The position numbers and the translations under genes were made by a program. Shown here piece by piece: positions 7,367-16,677 of a DNA stretch of 64,000 nt; position 1 is the first letter of the stretch; each line of letters opens with the position of its first letter. The notes below the pieces were generated by a model, which saw only the letters and a list, made by a program, of their open reading frames with translations, did not search any database and was not told the DNA's origin. The DNA comes from Streptomyces sp. TLI_053 (GTDB lineage: Bacteria; Actinomycetota; Actinomycetes; Streptomycetales; Streptomycetaceae), in contig NZ_LT629775.1 of NCBI RefSeq assembly GCF_900105395.1, positions 1,922,001 through 1,986,000 on the forward strand, written 5' to 3'.

Positions 7367-8587
7367 GTGCCCAAGCCCCCGCGCCCGGCGACCGCCACCA
7401 CCCGGACCGTGGCGCAGGTCAACCAGACCGTGCTGCTGGAGGTGCTGCGCCGCAACGGCTCGCTCTCCCGGCAACGGCTGGCGACCGAGAGCGGACTGTC
7501 CACCGCGACCGTGCACCGTCTGGTCGAGGCCCTGCGCACGGCCGGGCTGGTCGTCGTGGAGCCCGAGCGCGCGCCGTCCAGCGGCGGCCGCCCGCCACAG
7601 CTGATCCGCTACAACGCCGGGGCGCAGACCGTCCTGGCCGTGGCACTGCGACCGCGCCGCGTCGTCGGTGTGGTCACGGACCTGCACGGCACGGTGCTGC
7701 ACGAGGCCGAACGGCAGTGGGCGCCGGCGCTGGGCCCCGACCGCACCCGTGAACCGTCCGCCGAGGAACTCACCGGACCGCTGCTGGCGCTCGTGGACGG
7801 CCTGAACCGCTGGGCCGCGCGGCACGCGGGCACACCGCGCGCCCTGGTGGTCGGGGTGCCCGGTGCGGTCCGGGACCGGGGCACCGGGCTGGTGGAGTTC
7901 GCACCGGCGCTGGACTGGCCCGGGCTGCGGTTGCGCGCCCCGCTCCAGGAGCGGCTGGGCGTGCCGGTGGCGGTCGAGAGCAATGTCGATCTGGTCGCGC
8001 TGGCCGTCCAGCACACCGAGGCCGGCGCGGGTGCGAGCGACCTCGTCGCCGTGACGGTCGGGATCGAGGTCGGCGCCGGGATCGTGCTCGGCGGCCGGCT
8101 GCACCGGGGACGGCTGGGCTCGGCCGGCGCCCTCGGCCACCTGATGACCGACTGCCGGGCCCTGGAGCGTCCGGCGGGGCGCACCGGCGACACCCAGGCG
8201 AGGCTCGGTGACCGGGCCGTCGACCTGCGGATCACCGAGGCCGGACTGGCCGTGTCCGGGAGTTCGACCGAGCGGGTCGCCGAACTGTTCCGGCTGGCCC
8301 GGGCGGGGGTGCCGGCGGCGGTGCGCCTGGTGGACGAGTTCACCGACGACCTGGCCCTGCTGGTGGCGCGGACCGTCAGCGTCCTCGGCCCCGAACTCGT
8401 GGCCCTGGGCGGGCGACTGCTGCGCGAGAGCGGTGGCGGGATGCTGCCCGCGATCGAGTCCCGCCTCCAGGGCCGGGTGCCGGTTCTGCCGCAGCTGATG
8501 ACGATCCCGGCCGGCGCCACCGAACTGGCCGGCGCCACCGCGGCCGCCGTCCGGCTCGCCGACGGGGCCACGTTCATCACGCGCTGA
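7367..8587 (+). CDS. ROK-family transcriptional regulator
   Basis: A 406-residue regulator. The N-terminal MarR-like winged helix (about residues 15-75) includes LLEVLRRNGSLSRQRLA and LSTATVHRLVEALRTAGLV. A ROK (repressor, ORF, kinase) sugar-sensing domain follows, with an ASKHA-type ALVVGVPGAV segment and GIEVGAGIVLGGRLHRG. The family binds sugars or sugar phosphates and usually represses carbohydrate genes. No sugar gene is adjacent, so the target is unknown. The zinc-binding CxCGxxGC motif of active ROK kinases is missing (only one Cys, in DCRAL), so catalytic activity is unlikely. GTG 7367 has GAGGAG six bases upstream. Confidence 0.85.
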   Translation: MPKPPRPATATTRTVAQVNQTVLLEVLRRNGSLSRQRLATESGLSTATVHRLVEALRTAGLVVVEPERAPSSGGRPPQLIRYNAGAQTVLAVALRPRRVVGVVTDLHGTVLHEAERQWAPALGPDRTREPSAEELTGPLLALVDGLNRWAARHAGTPRALVVGVPGAVRDRGTGLVEFAPALDWPGLRLRAPLQERLGVPVAVESNVDLVALAVQHTEAGAGASDLVAVTVGIEVGAGIVLGGRLHRGRLGSAGALGHLMTDCRALERPAGRTGDTQARLGDRAVDLRITEAGLAVSGSSTERVAELFRLARAGVPAAVRLVDEFTDDLALLVARTVSVLGPELVALGGRLLRESGGGMLPAIESRLQGRVPVLPQLMTIPAGATELAGATAAAVRLADGATFITR

Positions 8588-8944
8588 GCCGCGGCGCTGA
8601 GCCGGGGCGGTGCCTCCTGTCCCTGCCCCTGTCCCGGCTGCTGCCTCCCGCTGTTCCCTCCGGCCGGCCGGTCAGGACCGCCATGAGGTCGGGGCGTTGT
8701 GTGGTCACGTCGCACCGTCGGTTCCGGACCGTTCGTTCCACCGCGTGCCACCACGGTCCGCCCGGACGAACGGCTACCGGCGGTTCCTGTCGTACCAAGA
8801 AATACTCACGACCACCGGGCCGGGTGTTCGCCGGGGCCGGCCACGACTGTGGGGCCATCCCGCTCGCGGCAGCCGCCCTGGCACAGGGCACCCACGACCG
8901 CGCCTCGCCCCGCCTTCGCCGCCCCGGCCCGCCCCGGCCCGGCG
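8588..8944. other. 357-bp intergenic region, no feature recognised
   Basis: This lies between the ROK regulator and the convergent HD-domain gene. Small open frames lack ribosome sites and similarity. A short AT-richer patch (AAGAAATACTCACG near 8798) is the only compositional deviation. Confidence 0.4.
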
Positions 8945-9409
8945 TCAGCCGGACTCCGCCGCCAGGCCCAGCAGTTCACGGGTGCGGCGGTACTTGGCGG
9001 CCAGCCTGGCGGCGGTCGCCGGGTCCAGGCTCGCCAGTCGGGCCGGGTCGGAGTTGTGCGCGAGGTCGGCCTGCTTGACGACCAGGGCACCCGGCGTGGC
9101 GAGAATGCGTGCGGTGTACTCCTCCAGCGGCTCGCCGGGGCGCTTGGTGAGCGCGTCCACGATGGCCTTGGTGGCGTCGCTCAGCGCGGCACCGGCCAGC
9201 CACTCGCGGGTCAGCGCGTCGTCCTCGACGGCGTCGTGCAGCCAGCCGGCCGCGATCTGCTCGGCGCTGCCGCCCCGTGCCGCCACCCCGTGGGCGACCG
9301 CCGCCAGGTGTTCGGTGTAGGGGTGACCGTTCTTGTCGGTCTGTCCCGCGTGCGCGTTCCGGGCGATCCGCTCGACCTCGGCCAGGCTCAGGTGGTCCAC
9401 ACCGCCCAT
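8945..9409 (-). CDS. HD-domain protein, small alarmone hydrolase (MESH1/SpoT-HD)-like
   Basis: A 154-residue protein with the HD signature of the RelA/SpoT hydrolase family: ARNAHAGQTDKNGHPYTEHL near residue 18, then GWLHDAVEDDALT near residue 55 with the metal-binding HD pair, and KQADLAHNSDPARL near residue 110. Short stand-alone versions such as MESH1 remove the 3'-pyrophosphate of (p)ppGpp or act on related nucleotides. The length fits this class, but the exact substrate cannot be read. It is convergent with the ROK gene and divergent from the AEC transporter gene. ATG 9409 is chosen; GTG 9400 is an alternative. Confidence 0.75.
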   Translation of the reverse strand: MGGVDHLSLAEVERIARNAHAGQTDKNGHPYTEHLAAVAHGVAARGGSAEQIAAGWLHDAVEDDALTREWLAGAALSDATKAIVDALTKRPGEPLEEYTARILATPGALVVKQADLAHNSDPARLASLDPATAARLAAKYRRTRELLGLAAESG

Positions 9410-9593
9410 CGTAGGCACCCGGCCCGCCCGGCCGCACGGGGGCCTGCCCACCGACGGCGTCCGGGCGGCTGATTGACTTCCGAGGTCCCACCACCAGGGC
9501 GGCACGGACCACGGCCGTCCGCCCGACCACCATGCCGACGACCGCTCCGACGATCACGCCGACGACCGCGCCGACCACAGCGCCGAGGAAGCC

Positions 9594-10520
9594 ATGCCGA
9601 GTCTGCACCCGCTCCTGTCCGGTTTCGCCCCGATCTGGGCCCTGACCGGTGTCGGATACGTCCTCGGCCGCAGCAGACTGCTCGGCGACCAGGCCGAGCA
9701 GGTGCTGAACCGGTTCGTCTTCCACGCGGCCATGCCCGCCGCACTGTTCCTGATGATCGCCCGTACGCCGCTGGACCGGTTCGCCAACTCCTCCATGCTG
9801 GCGTTCACCGCGAGCACCGTGGTGGCGGGCGGGCTCGGACTGTTCGCCTCGTACCGGCTGTTCGGCCGGGCGCTGCCGGAACGGACGCTCGGCGGAATGG
9901 CCGCCGGGTACGTCAACTCGGCCAACCTCGGCATACCGGTGGCCGTCCAGGTACTCGGCGACGCCTCGTTCGTCGGCCCGGTGGTGCTGTTCCAGATCCT
10001 GGTGGTCACCCCCGCGGTACTGACCGTGCTCGACTCCGGCCGGGCGGGTCTGCGGGCGGCGCTCACCCTGCCGCTGCGCAATCCGATCCTGCTCGCGGTG
10101 GCCGTCGGCGCCCTGCTCTCGGCGACCGGCTGGCGGCCGCCGGCCGAGCTGAATCGTTCCTGCGAACTGCTGGGCGGGGCCGCGGTACCGACCGCCCTGG
10201 TGGCGCTCGGCCTGTCGATCTGCCACCCGCCCGCGGTCACCGGCGCCTCCCGCTACCTGGAGGTCGGGACGGCGGTCGCGATCAAGAACGTCGTCCAACC
10301 GCTGACGGCCTGGGCGGTCGGCGCCCTCGTGCTCGACCTGCCGCCCCACCAACTGCTCACCGTGGTCCTGTTCTCGGCCCTGCCCACGGCGCAGAACGTC
10401 TTCACCTACGCCCGCGAGTACGACCACGGCGCCGTGTTCGCACGGGACTCCGTCCTCGCCTCGACGCTCGTCTCGATGGCCACCCTGTCGCTGGTCGCCT
10501 GGGCGCTCGGCCCGGCGTAG
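9594..10520 (+). CDS. AEC-family transporter (auxin efflux carrier superfamily)
   Basis: A 308-residue integral membrane protein with about ten hydrophobic segments. It has the two-fold layout of the AEC family, which moves carboxylates such as malonate, malate or auxin-like compounds. Typical features are FVFHAAMPAALFLMIAR, GYVNSANLGIPVAVQVLG (the conserved N-x-G-P/I helix break) and the C-terminal FSALPTAQNVFTYAREY. The ATG at 9594 is preceded by GAGGAAG. It ends next to a convergent MarR gene only ten bases away. The substrate is unknown. Confidence 0.85.
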   Translation: MPSLHPLLSGFAPIWALTGVGYVLGRSRLLGDQAEQVLNRFVFHAAMPAALFLMIARTPLDRFANSSMLAFTASTVVAGGLGLFASYRLFGRALPERTLGGMAAGYVNSANLGIPVAVQVLGDASFVGPVVLFQILVVTPAVLTVLDSGRAGLRAALTLPLRNPILLAVAVGALLSATGWRPPAELNRSCELLGGAAVPTALVALGLSICHPPAVTGASRYLEVGTAVAIKNVVQPLTAWAVGALVLDLPPHQLLTVVLFSALPTAQNVFTYAREYDHGAVFARDSVLASTLVSMATLSLVAWALGPA

Positions 10521-10529
10521 TCGCTCCCG

Positions 10530-10985
10530 CTACTCCGCCCTGGCCGCGGCCACCACCCCGGTCATCGCCACCAGGAACCTTCGCGCCACGGCGAGTTCCG
10601 TCTCCCCGAAGGCGCCCATCGCGGCCATCAGATCGGCGACCAGACCGCCGAAGAACGCTTCGCCCAGCTCGATCGCACGCTCCTCCACCAGTAACCGGAC
10701 CTTGCGGCGGTCCTCCTCGTCGCGCTCGCGCCGGATCAGCCCCGACCGCTCCAGCCGATCGACCAGCCCCGTCGTCCCGGCCGAGTTCAACCCCAACGCC
10801 GCACCGAGCCGCCCCGGAGTCACCACCGCCCCGGCCCGCTCGGCGTCCAGCAGATGGATGAGCCCCCGCAGATCCGTCGGATGCAAGCCGTTCCGTGCGG
10901 CGAACTCGGTACCGAACAGGTCGAGTTCGGACGTCAGCCCACGCAGCAGTCGGATCAGCTGTGTCGGCGTCTGCGACGGCTCCAC
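10530..10985 (-). CDS. MarR-family transcriptional regulator
   Basis: A 151-residue MarR-type winged-helix dimer. The recognition region is TPGRLGAALGLNSAGTTGLVDRLERSG, and the wing is LIRRERDEEDRRKVRLLV with the family DxRxxR motif. Helices at both ends form the dimer interface. The GTG start at 10985 follows a purine-rich GGGGAAGGGGCGATGAG. Its ligand and targets are unknown. The convergent AEC transporter gene is a possible but unsupported target. Confidence 0.88.
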   Translation of the reverse strand: MEPSQTPTQLIRLLRGLTSELDLFGTEFAARNGLHPTDLRGLIHLLDAERAGAVVTPGRLGAALGLNSAGTTGLVDRLERSGLIRRERDEEDRRKVRLLVEERAIELGEAFFGGLVADLMAAMGAFGETELAVARRFLVAMTGVVAAARAE

Positions 10986-10990
10986 CTCAT

Positions 10991-11494
10991 CGCCCCTTCC
11001 CCGGAGTCCCTGAACACGCCCAGAACCCCACCCCTACCCCCACCCACCCCGGCCGACGCCCTCCATCACCCGGCCACCCGGCACGACCAGCCCGACCTCG
11101 GCGTCCCGCCTTCCCCGCTCCGGTCCGCCTCGGCCACCGGTCCGGCCCGAGCAGCGGATCACGATGGTCCACGTGATGCGCCGAAGGGGCCGCCCCGGCC
11201 GACGCGACGCGGCGCCCGGTGCGGTGCCACGAGGGCGCCGCACCGGGCGAACCGTCCACTGGGCCACCACGAAGCCCGGCGACCTCCCCGACGGCGGCAG
11301 CCACAAGAGCCTGGCCCGCCGGACGGCCCGCAGAACCCGCGCCGACGCGGACCGCTCCTACTTGCCCCGCGCCTCCGAAGCGTCCCGATGTCCGGGTCCG
11401 TCGGGGCGCGCGCCGGGCGGGTGGCTGTGGCCACCGCCGGGAAGGGGAGCGAGCATGGTCGGCGGAAGCCGTCGGGGTCGACACGGAGGTGGCG
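10991..11494. other. 504-bp intergenic region, no gene recognised
   Basis: This is upstream of both the minus-strand MarR gene and the plus-strand alpha/beta hydrolase gene. Open frames run through it on both strands but none shows a ribosome site or family similarity. A dyad GGTGCGGTGCC/GCGCCGCACC lies near 11218-11242. Confidence 0.4.
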
Positions 11495-12190
11495 ATGAGG
11501 GTCGTGTTCGTGCACGGGGCGTGCGTGCGGGACGGGTCGTGGTGGTGGCGCCGAACCGCCGAACTGTTGCGGGAACGCGGGGTGCCGAGCGCGGCCCCGG
11601 AACTGCCGAGCTGCGGCGAGACGGGCCTCCCTGCCGGCGCCGGCGGGCCCGGGCTGCCCGAGGACGTGGCGGCGGTACGACGAGTACTGCGGGCCGACGA
11701 CGGGCCGACCGTCGTGGTCGCCCACAGCTACGGCGGAATCGTCACCGCGGAGGCCGCCGCGGGGGTCGGCTCCGTGCGCCATCTGCTGCTGGTCTCCAGC
11801 TACCTGCCCGAGGTCGGGCAGAGCCTGTCCGACTTCGGGGACGACGGCCCCGCCCCTTTCCTGGACGTCGACCCCGGCACCGGGACCTTCGGCGTCCGGC
11901 CCGAGCTGCTCGTGGACACCTTCCTCCAGGACTGCGGTCCGGAGGACCGGACAGGGGCGGCGGACCACCTCGCCCGGCAGAGCGCGCACGTGACGACGCA
12001 ACCGGTCGGCGCGGCCGCCTGGCAGCAGGTGCCCTCGACCTACCTCGTGTGCGCCCAGGACCGGGGCACCCCGCCGCGCCTGCAACGCGACTTCGCCCGC
12101 CGGGCCGGCAGCGTCGTCGAACTCGACGCCGGCCACCACCCGTTCCTGTCACGCCCCGAGGCGGTCCGGGACCTGCTGCTGAGCCTGTGA
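11495..12190 (+). CDS. Alpha/beta hydrolase
   Basis: A 231-residue alpha/beta-hydrolase. It has the early oxyanion segment VVFVHGACVRDGSWWW, a nucleophile elbow VVAHSYGGIV (Ser near residue 77), an acid-bearing CAQDRGTPPRLQ and a catalytic AGHHPFLSRPE. The layout and size resemble the AB_hydrolase_6 group of small esterases related to salicylate/hydroxynitrile-type enzymes. The substrate is not predictable. GGAGGTGGCG directly precedes the ATG at 11495. It ends 49 bases before a convergent DUF1876 gene. Confidence 0.85.
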   Translation: MRVVFVHGACVRDGSWWWRRTAELLRERGVPSAAPELPSCGETGLPAGAGGPGLPEDVAAVRRVLRADDGPTVVVAHSYGGIVTAEAAAGVGSVRHLLLVSSYLPEVGQSLSDFGDDGPAPFLDVDPGTGTFGVRPELLVDTFLQDCGPEDRTGAADHLARQSAHVTTQPVGAAAWQQVPSTYLVCAQDRGTPPRLQRDFARRAGSVVELDAGHHPFLSRPEAVRDLLLSL

Positions 12191-12239
12191 CCGCGGCCCG
12201 GCCCGGCGTCGTTCACCCGACCGGGCCAGCGGCCCTCGC

Positions 12240-12503
12240 TCAATAGATCAGGTACCCGGGCCGGTGCCCTTCGTCGTCGATCTCCCCGGTCGCCTGAGCC
12301 CGTAGCTTCCGCGAAAGTGCCTCCAGGGCCCGGGAGGCCGCGACCTCCTCGCCGATCCTGGCGAGCGGGCGGTCCTCCGCACTCTTGGTCGACTCCCCGT
12401 GCGCCGTGAGACCCGGCGCACGGGCGCCCGTCAGCCTCGCCTGGCATCCGGTGTGAACACCGTCCTCCTCGAAGCTCAGCTCCACATCCCACTGGTTGTG
12501 CAT
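12240..12503 (-). CDS. DUF1876 domain-containing protein
   Basis: An 87-residue protein matching the actinobacterial DUF1876 family (dsRBD-like fold). It has an MHNQWDVELSFEEDG opening, central TGCQARLTGA, then DRPLARIGEEVAASRALEAL. The molecular function of the family is not known. The TAG stop lies 49 bases from the convergent hydrolase stop. Confidence 0.85.
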   Translation of the reverse strand: MHNQWDVELSFEEDGVHTGCQARLTGARAPGLTAHGESTKSAEDRPLARIGEEVAASRALEALSRKLRAQATGEIDDEGHRPGYLIY

Positions 12504-12813
12504 GCCACACCTCCTGGCGCCGGCGCACGTCGCGCCCGCTCGGGCCGGTCCGGGCAGTGCTCCCGCGGCGGCCGCTCACACCAGCGTGCGCCCGTCGGCA
12601 CGGCAGCGGCAAGCGGGCCCGGGCGGGACAGCACCCGGCGCCACGCCCGGGGCGTTCCGGGGGTCGGTACCCCACCCCGGCGGTAGGCTGGCCACAGCGC
12701 GTCAATGCCGCGAAAACCCTGCTCCGGAACACCGGAACCCGCCTCGGCGCACCCCGTCGAGGCCCCGGAGCCCGGCGGTGCGGCGCGGTCGGCAACCATC
12801 GGGCGGTCCATCC
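12504..12813. other. 310-bp intergenic region between divergent DUF1876 and DMT genes
   Basis: No gene, terminator or recognisable operator is seen. It must contain both promoters. The TAGGCT near 12685 could be part of a -10 element for the plus-strand gene. Confidence 0.3.
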
Positions 12814-13797
12814 GTGGCGGTCTTCCTCCTGGCTTTGAGTGCCGCCTGCTTCCTGGGCCTCGGATTCGTCCTCCAGCAGCACGCGGCGCAGCGGGCCCCG
12901 CGTGCCGACCTGCTGCACTGGCGTCTGCTGCTGGACCTGCTGCGGATGCCGGAGTGGCTGCTCGGCACCGGGTTCATGGTCATCGGGTTGATCCTCTCCG
13001 CGCTCGCCCTCAACCAGGGCGAGGTCTCGCTGGTCGAACCCCTTCTCGCGACCAACCTCATCTTCGCGATGGCACTCGCCAGAGTGCTCACCCGCCAGAC
13101 GCTCGGACGCTCCGGCTGGGCGGGGGTGGTGCTGCTGGCGCTCGGCGTGACCGTGTTCATCGTGGCCGGCCGCCCCACCGGCGGAGGCCCGCCGGCGAGC
13201 GAACTGCGGCACTGGCTGGTGATCGGAACGGTGGTCGGGCTGACTCTGCTGCTGGTCTCGTTCGCCCGCCGACTGCCGTTGTTCGAGGAGGCGACCCTGC
13301 TCGCGCTGGCCGCGGGTCTGCTCTACGGACTCCAGGACGCGCTCACCCGCACCACCACCCAGCGGCTCGACCACGAGGGACTGGACGCCGTCCTGCGCAG
13401 TTGGCAACCGTATGCCGTCGTCGCGGCCGGTGTGGTCGGCCTGCTGCTGGTCCAGAGCGCGTTCGAGGCCGCACCGCTGCGGATGTCCCTTCCCGCGCTG
13501 ACCGCCGCGCAGCCGATCTCCGGCATCGCCTGCGCGGTCGGCTTCCTCGGCGACCGTCTCCGGGTGACCCCGGGCGCACTGGCCTGGGAGGTGATCGGTC
13601 TGATCGCCATCGTGATCGGTGTCGTGGTGATCGGCCGCCACCCCGCTCTGCCGGGCACCACCGGCACCGGTGGCACTGGTGGCACCTCCGGCACTGGCAC
13701 CGACGACGGTCCGGAGCCGGTAGCTCCGACCGACCGACCGCCTGAGACCTCCACCGGCGATGTCCCCGGTACCGGCGGTCCCGCCGACACGGGCTGA
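12814..13797 (+). CDS. DMT-superfamily (EamA-like) transporter
   Basis: A 327-residue membrane protein with about nine to ten hydrophobic helices. It begins VAVFLLALSAACFLGLGFVLQ, the usual actinobacterial DMT opening. It contains the first-repeat motif NQGEVSLVEPLLATNLIFAM and a matching second-repeat SLPALTAAQPISGIACAVGFLGD. The tail of about 60 residues is Gly/Thr/Pro-rich and probably disordered. The start is GTG 12814 by family alignment; no clear ribosome site precedes it. The substrate is unknown. Confidence 0.8.
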   Translation: MAVFLLALSAACFLGLGFVLQQHAAQRAPRADLLHWRLLLDLLRMPEWLLGTGFMVIGLILSALALNQGEVSLVEPLLATNLIFAMALARVLTRQTLGRSGWAGVVLLALGVTVFIVAGRPTGGGPPASELRHWLVIGTVVGLTLLLVSFARRLPLFEEATLLALAAGLLYGLQDALTRTTTQRLDHEGLDAVLRSWQPYAVVAAGVVGLLLVQSAFEAAPLRMSLPALTAAQPISGIACAVGFLGDRLRVTPGALAWEVIGLIAIVIGVVVIGRHPALPGTTGTGGTGGTSGTGTDDGPEPVAPTDRPPETSTGDVPGTGGPADTG

Positions 13798-13855
13798 TCG
13801 CCCGCCGTCCCCTGGACGTTGACCGACCGCCCCATCGCCGACCACCGGAGACCCC

Positions 13856-14521
13856 ATGTGCTGGAGTGCCCAGGCGGACCTCGTCGTCGGCGGCGCCGTG
13901 ACCGCGGTCGGCGGGCTCTGTCTCGTACGTGCCCACCGCGCCGGCCGACCCGAGCGCCTGCCGCTCGCCGCTCTCCCGCTCGTCCTCGGGGTGCACCAGC
14001 TGATCGAGGCCGCGGTCTGGGCGGGCACCGACGGCGACCTGCCGCCCGCAGCGGCCGCCTGGGCCCGCACCGCCTGGGCGGTGATCGCCCTGCCCCTGCT
14101 CCCGCTCCTGGTCCCGATCGGCGTCCGCTGCGCCGCCCGGGTCGACCGTCCTCGTCAGCGGCTGCTGACCGGGTGCGTGGTCCTCGGCCTCCTCGTCGCC
14201 GTGCCCTTGGCCCACACCGTCGCCACCCGTCCCGTCGGCGCCACCGCCCATGCCCACACCCTCGACTACCGCCTCGGTGCGCCGTACCCCGCGCTCCTCC
14301 TCGCCGGCTACCTCCTCGCCACCGTCGGCTCGCTCCTCCTCAGCGGAGACCGCCTCCTCCGCCGTCTCGGCCTGCTGACCGGAATCGGCGCCCTGGTCTG
14401 TGCCCTCCTCTGGCAGCTCGCTTTCGTCTCGACCTGGTGTGCCCTCGCCGCCCTCACTTCCGTCCTGCTTCTCCGGTGGACGGCCTCACCACCTCCCTCT
14501 TCTCGCCTCCGGAGCCCGTAG
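13856..14521 (+). CDS. DUF6629-family membrane protein
   Basis: A 221-residue integral membrane protein with a Cys/Trp start typical of this actinobacterial family (MCWSAQADLVVGGAVTAVGG). It has the LPLVLGVHQLIEAAVWAG helix and about six to seven hydrophobic segments. Its function is unknown. GGAGA lies eight bases before the ATG. It follows the DMT transporter by 58 bases and may share its transcript. Confidence 0.75.
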   Translation: MCWSAQADLVVGGAVTAVGGLCLVRAHRAGRPERLPLAALPLVLGVHQLIEAAVWAGTDGDLPPAAAAWARTAWAVIALPLLPLLVPIGVRCAARVDRPRQRLLTGCVVLGLLVAVPLAHTVATRPVGATAHAHTLDYRLGAPYPALLLAGYLLATVGSLLLSGDRLLRRLGLLTGIGALVCALLWQLAFVSTWCALAALTSVLLLRWTASPPPSSRLRSP

Positions 14522-14602
14522 CCGCCTCGTCCGACACCGACTCCGGTCGCCGGCCGGGATGTCCGGCGTTCCGGTGGCTGTCGCCGCCCGGTCCCGCGGT
14601 GG

Positions 14603-16039
14603 TCAGCCGAGCACCGGGGCCGTCGGGCCCGGGACCTTCTGCTCAGGGGAGCTGCTCACGTCCGGGACCGCCGCCGGGGCACGGCCACGCTTGCGGTCCA
14701 TCTCCCGCCACTCGGGCCGCAGGCCGGACAGGGTGGTGGTGGCGATGTACAGACCGCCGCACGTGAGCAGCACCGGTATGAGCCCCACCATGGACACGGC
14801 CGCACCCGCGAGCAGGCCGCCCACCGGGATACCCGCCCAGGCGAGCGAGTCGCCCAGCGCGTTGACCCGGCCCAACAGGTGACGGGGCACCCGCTCGAGC
14901 TGGACGGCACCGAGGATCGGATTGAGGAAGCCGCCGCCGAAACCACTGACCGCGAAGACCACAATCACCAGTGCCATCGGCGCGTCCATGGTGAGGACGA
15001 GGAAGCGCGGGGCACCGACGAGCAGGAAGCCGACGAAGAAAACTGTCCGGCGCGGCAGACGGTGCGCCACCACCGCCGCGATCAGGCTGCCGGCCACCGC
15101 CGCGATGCCCCAGGCACTCCCGGTCAGACCGATCGCCGCCGGGCCGCCGCCCGATTCCTGCGCCCAGACGGGCACCAGCACGCTGAGGAACGCCGCGTCC
15201 AGCAGGTTGGTCACCGCGACCGTCACGATGACGGTCAGCAGCAGTGGCTCACCCCGCAGGAAGGTGAATCCCTCCCGGAACATGCGCCAGTAGCCGACCT
15301 GCTCGTCCCCGTCGACGGCGTCGGCCCGGCCTTCCGCCGGCGCGGCCGTCGGCCCGGACGCCTCCTGCACTGCGGCCGAGCGCCCCATCCCCCGGGGAAG
15401 CGCGACGGCGATCACCAGTGAGCCGAGTGCGAAGGCGACCGCGTTGACCGTCAGACCGGCCATCGGGCCGAGCAGGGCGATCAGCCCGCCGCCCACCGCC
15501 GGACCGATCGTGGTGGCCAGCCGCTCCGTGACCCCGGACAGTCCGGTGGCCCGCTCCATCGGGATCCGGCCCCGGTCGGCCGCCTCGGCGACCATCACCT
15601 CCTTGGCGAGGTCCCCCGGGCCGCGAGCGGCGCCGATCACGGCGACCATGACCAGCAGGAGCCAGAACGGCAGCAGGCCGAGCGCATGCAGCAGCGGGAC
15701 CAGGCCCGCCGCGGCGGCGCTCACCGCGTCCGTCGTCCAGGAGACGACGCGCGGACCGAGCCGGTCGATCACCGGGCCGGTGAACGCCTTGACGAGCACG
15801 TAGGGAGCCAGCTCGACGAACGCGACGACTCCGGTCATCGTGGCACTGCCGGTCGTGGCCAGCACGAACCACGGCAGGGCGATCGCCGATACCCGGGTGC
15901 CGGTCAGCGAGACGGCCATCGCCGTCAGCACCCCGGCCAGCGGCCGGAAGCTGCGGGCACCGGCGGCCGGACCGTCGGCGGCAGAGGACGTCGACCCGGG
16001 CGACGGCACCCGGGGCGGGGTCGTGGCCTCGGTGCTCAT
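14603..16039 (-). CDS. MFS exporter (partner of ArsR-like regulator)
   Basis: A 478-residue major facilitator with 12 predicted helices. The first follows a Ser/Pro/Ala-rich cytoplasmic N-terminus (LAGVLTAMAVSLTGTRVSAIALPWF). The MFS loop 2-3 motif appears as KAFTGPVIDRLGPRVVSWTTD. The central loop (EASGPTAAPAEGRADAVDGDE) separates the two halves. Closest in style to MDR-type exporters of unknown substrate. Its start overlaps the stop of the ArsR-type regulator gene by four bases (ATGA), so it is co-translated with and probably controlled by it. Confidence 0.87.
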   Translation of the reverse strand: MSTEATTPPRVPSPGSTSSAADGPAAGARSFRPLAGVLTAMAVSLTGTRVSAIALPWFVLATTGSATMTGVVAFVELAPYVLVKAFTGPVIDRLGPRVVSWTTDAVSAAAAGLVPLLHALGLLPFWLLLVMVAVIGAARGPGDLAKEVMVAEAADRGRIPMERATGLSGVTERLATTIGPAVGGGLIALLGPMAGLTVNAVAFALGSLVIAVALPRGMGRSAAVQEASGPTAAPAEGRADAVDGDEQVGYWRMFREGFTFLRGEPLLLTVIVTVAVTNLLDAAFLSVLVPVWAQESGGGPAAIGLTGSAWGIAAVAGSLIAAVVAHRLPRRTVFFVGFLLVGAPRFLVLTMDAPMALVIVVFAVSGFGGGFLNPILGAVQLERVPRHLLGRVNALGDSLAWAGIPVGGLLAGAAVSMVGLIPVLLTCGGLYIATTTLSGLRPEWREMDRKRGRAPAAVPDVSSSPEQKVPGPTAPVLG

Positions 16040-16665
16040 GACTGCTCCTCCGACGCGTCGTCGACGGTGGCCTGCGGCTCGGGAAGCACCTGGACGACCA
16101 CGGCCACCCGGTCCGTTCCCTCGGGGACGGAGCTCCCCGGGGCTATGCGACGGTAGCGGGCGAACACCTCCGACATCTCCGTGGCCAGGGCCCGGGCCTC
16201 CTCCGGGGTCAGCTGGAACACCATGTCGCTGAAGTCCACCGCCTGCCGCCACTCCGGCGTCATCGTCTCGTAGGCGTTGAGTGCCGTCTGCGCCATCAGG
16301 GTGTGGGCCGCGACGATCGACCGCAGGTAACCGAGCGCCGCCTCCGGATCGTCGTCGGCCAGGCGGCTGTCCGTCCACCAGGTCACCTGGTGGACGGCCT
16401 TCCACCAACGGTCCCTGGCGTTGCCGCGCTCGGTGTCCTCGGCGACGAAGCCGGACGCCGCGAGCTGACGGAGGTGGTAGCTGGTCGCTCCCGAGTTCAG
16501 CCCCAGCTGCTCGGCCAGCTTGGTGGCGGTGGACGGGCCGTTCTTCCGGAGCAGCCCGATCAGCTGCACCCGTACCGGGTGGGCCAGGGCCCGCAGGCCC
16601 TTGGCATCGATCACGACATCGGTCTGCGGGTCCGGACTGTGCGGCCACCTGCGGTCATCGGTCAT
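16036..16665 (-). CDS. ArsR-like winged-helix regulator (HTH_20 type)
   Basis: A 209-residue regulator. The N-terminal winged helix includes LRALAHPVRVQLIGLLRKNG and KLAEQLGLNSGATSYHLRQLAASGF, typical of ArsR/HTH_20 repressors. No arsenic-type Cys cluster is present. The C-terminal part (from about residue 95) is helical and probably senses a ligand. It is followed with a four-base overlap by an MFS exporter, so a drug-responsive repressor/exporter operon is likely. A perfect 11-bp inverted repeat lies just upstream of the start and is a likely autoregulatory operator. Confidence 0.85.
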   Translation of the reverse strand: MTDDRRWPHSPDPQTDVVIDAKGLRALAHPVRVQLIGLLRKNGPSTATKLAEQLGLNSGATSYHLRQLAASGFVAEDTERGNARDRWWKAVHQVTWWTDSRLADDDPEAALGYLRSIVAAHTLMAQTALNAYETMTPEWRQAVDFSDMVFQLTPEEARALATEMSEVFARYRRIAPGSSVPEGTDRVAVVVQVLPEPQATVDDASEEQS

Positions 16666-16677
16666 GGCAACACGATA

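Noticed and set aside
9473..9593. Glycine-zipper-like VGAVVGVIVGAVVG on the minus strand upstream of the AEC gene
   Set aside because: It arises from a GACGAC/GCCGAC-type repetitive promoter-side sequence within a shadow frame. There is no start with a ribosome site and no stop close enough to define a small protein.
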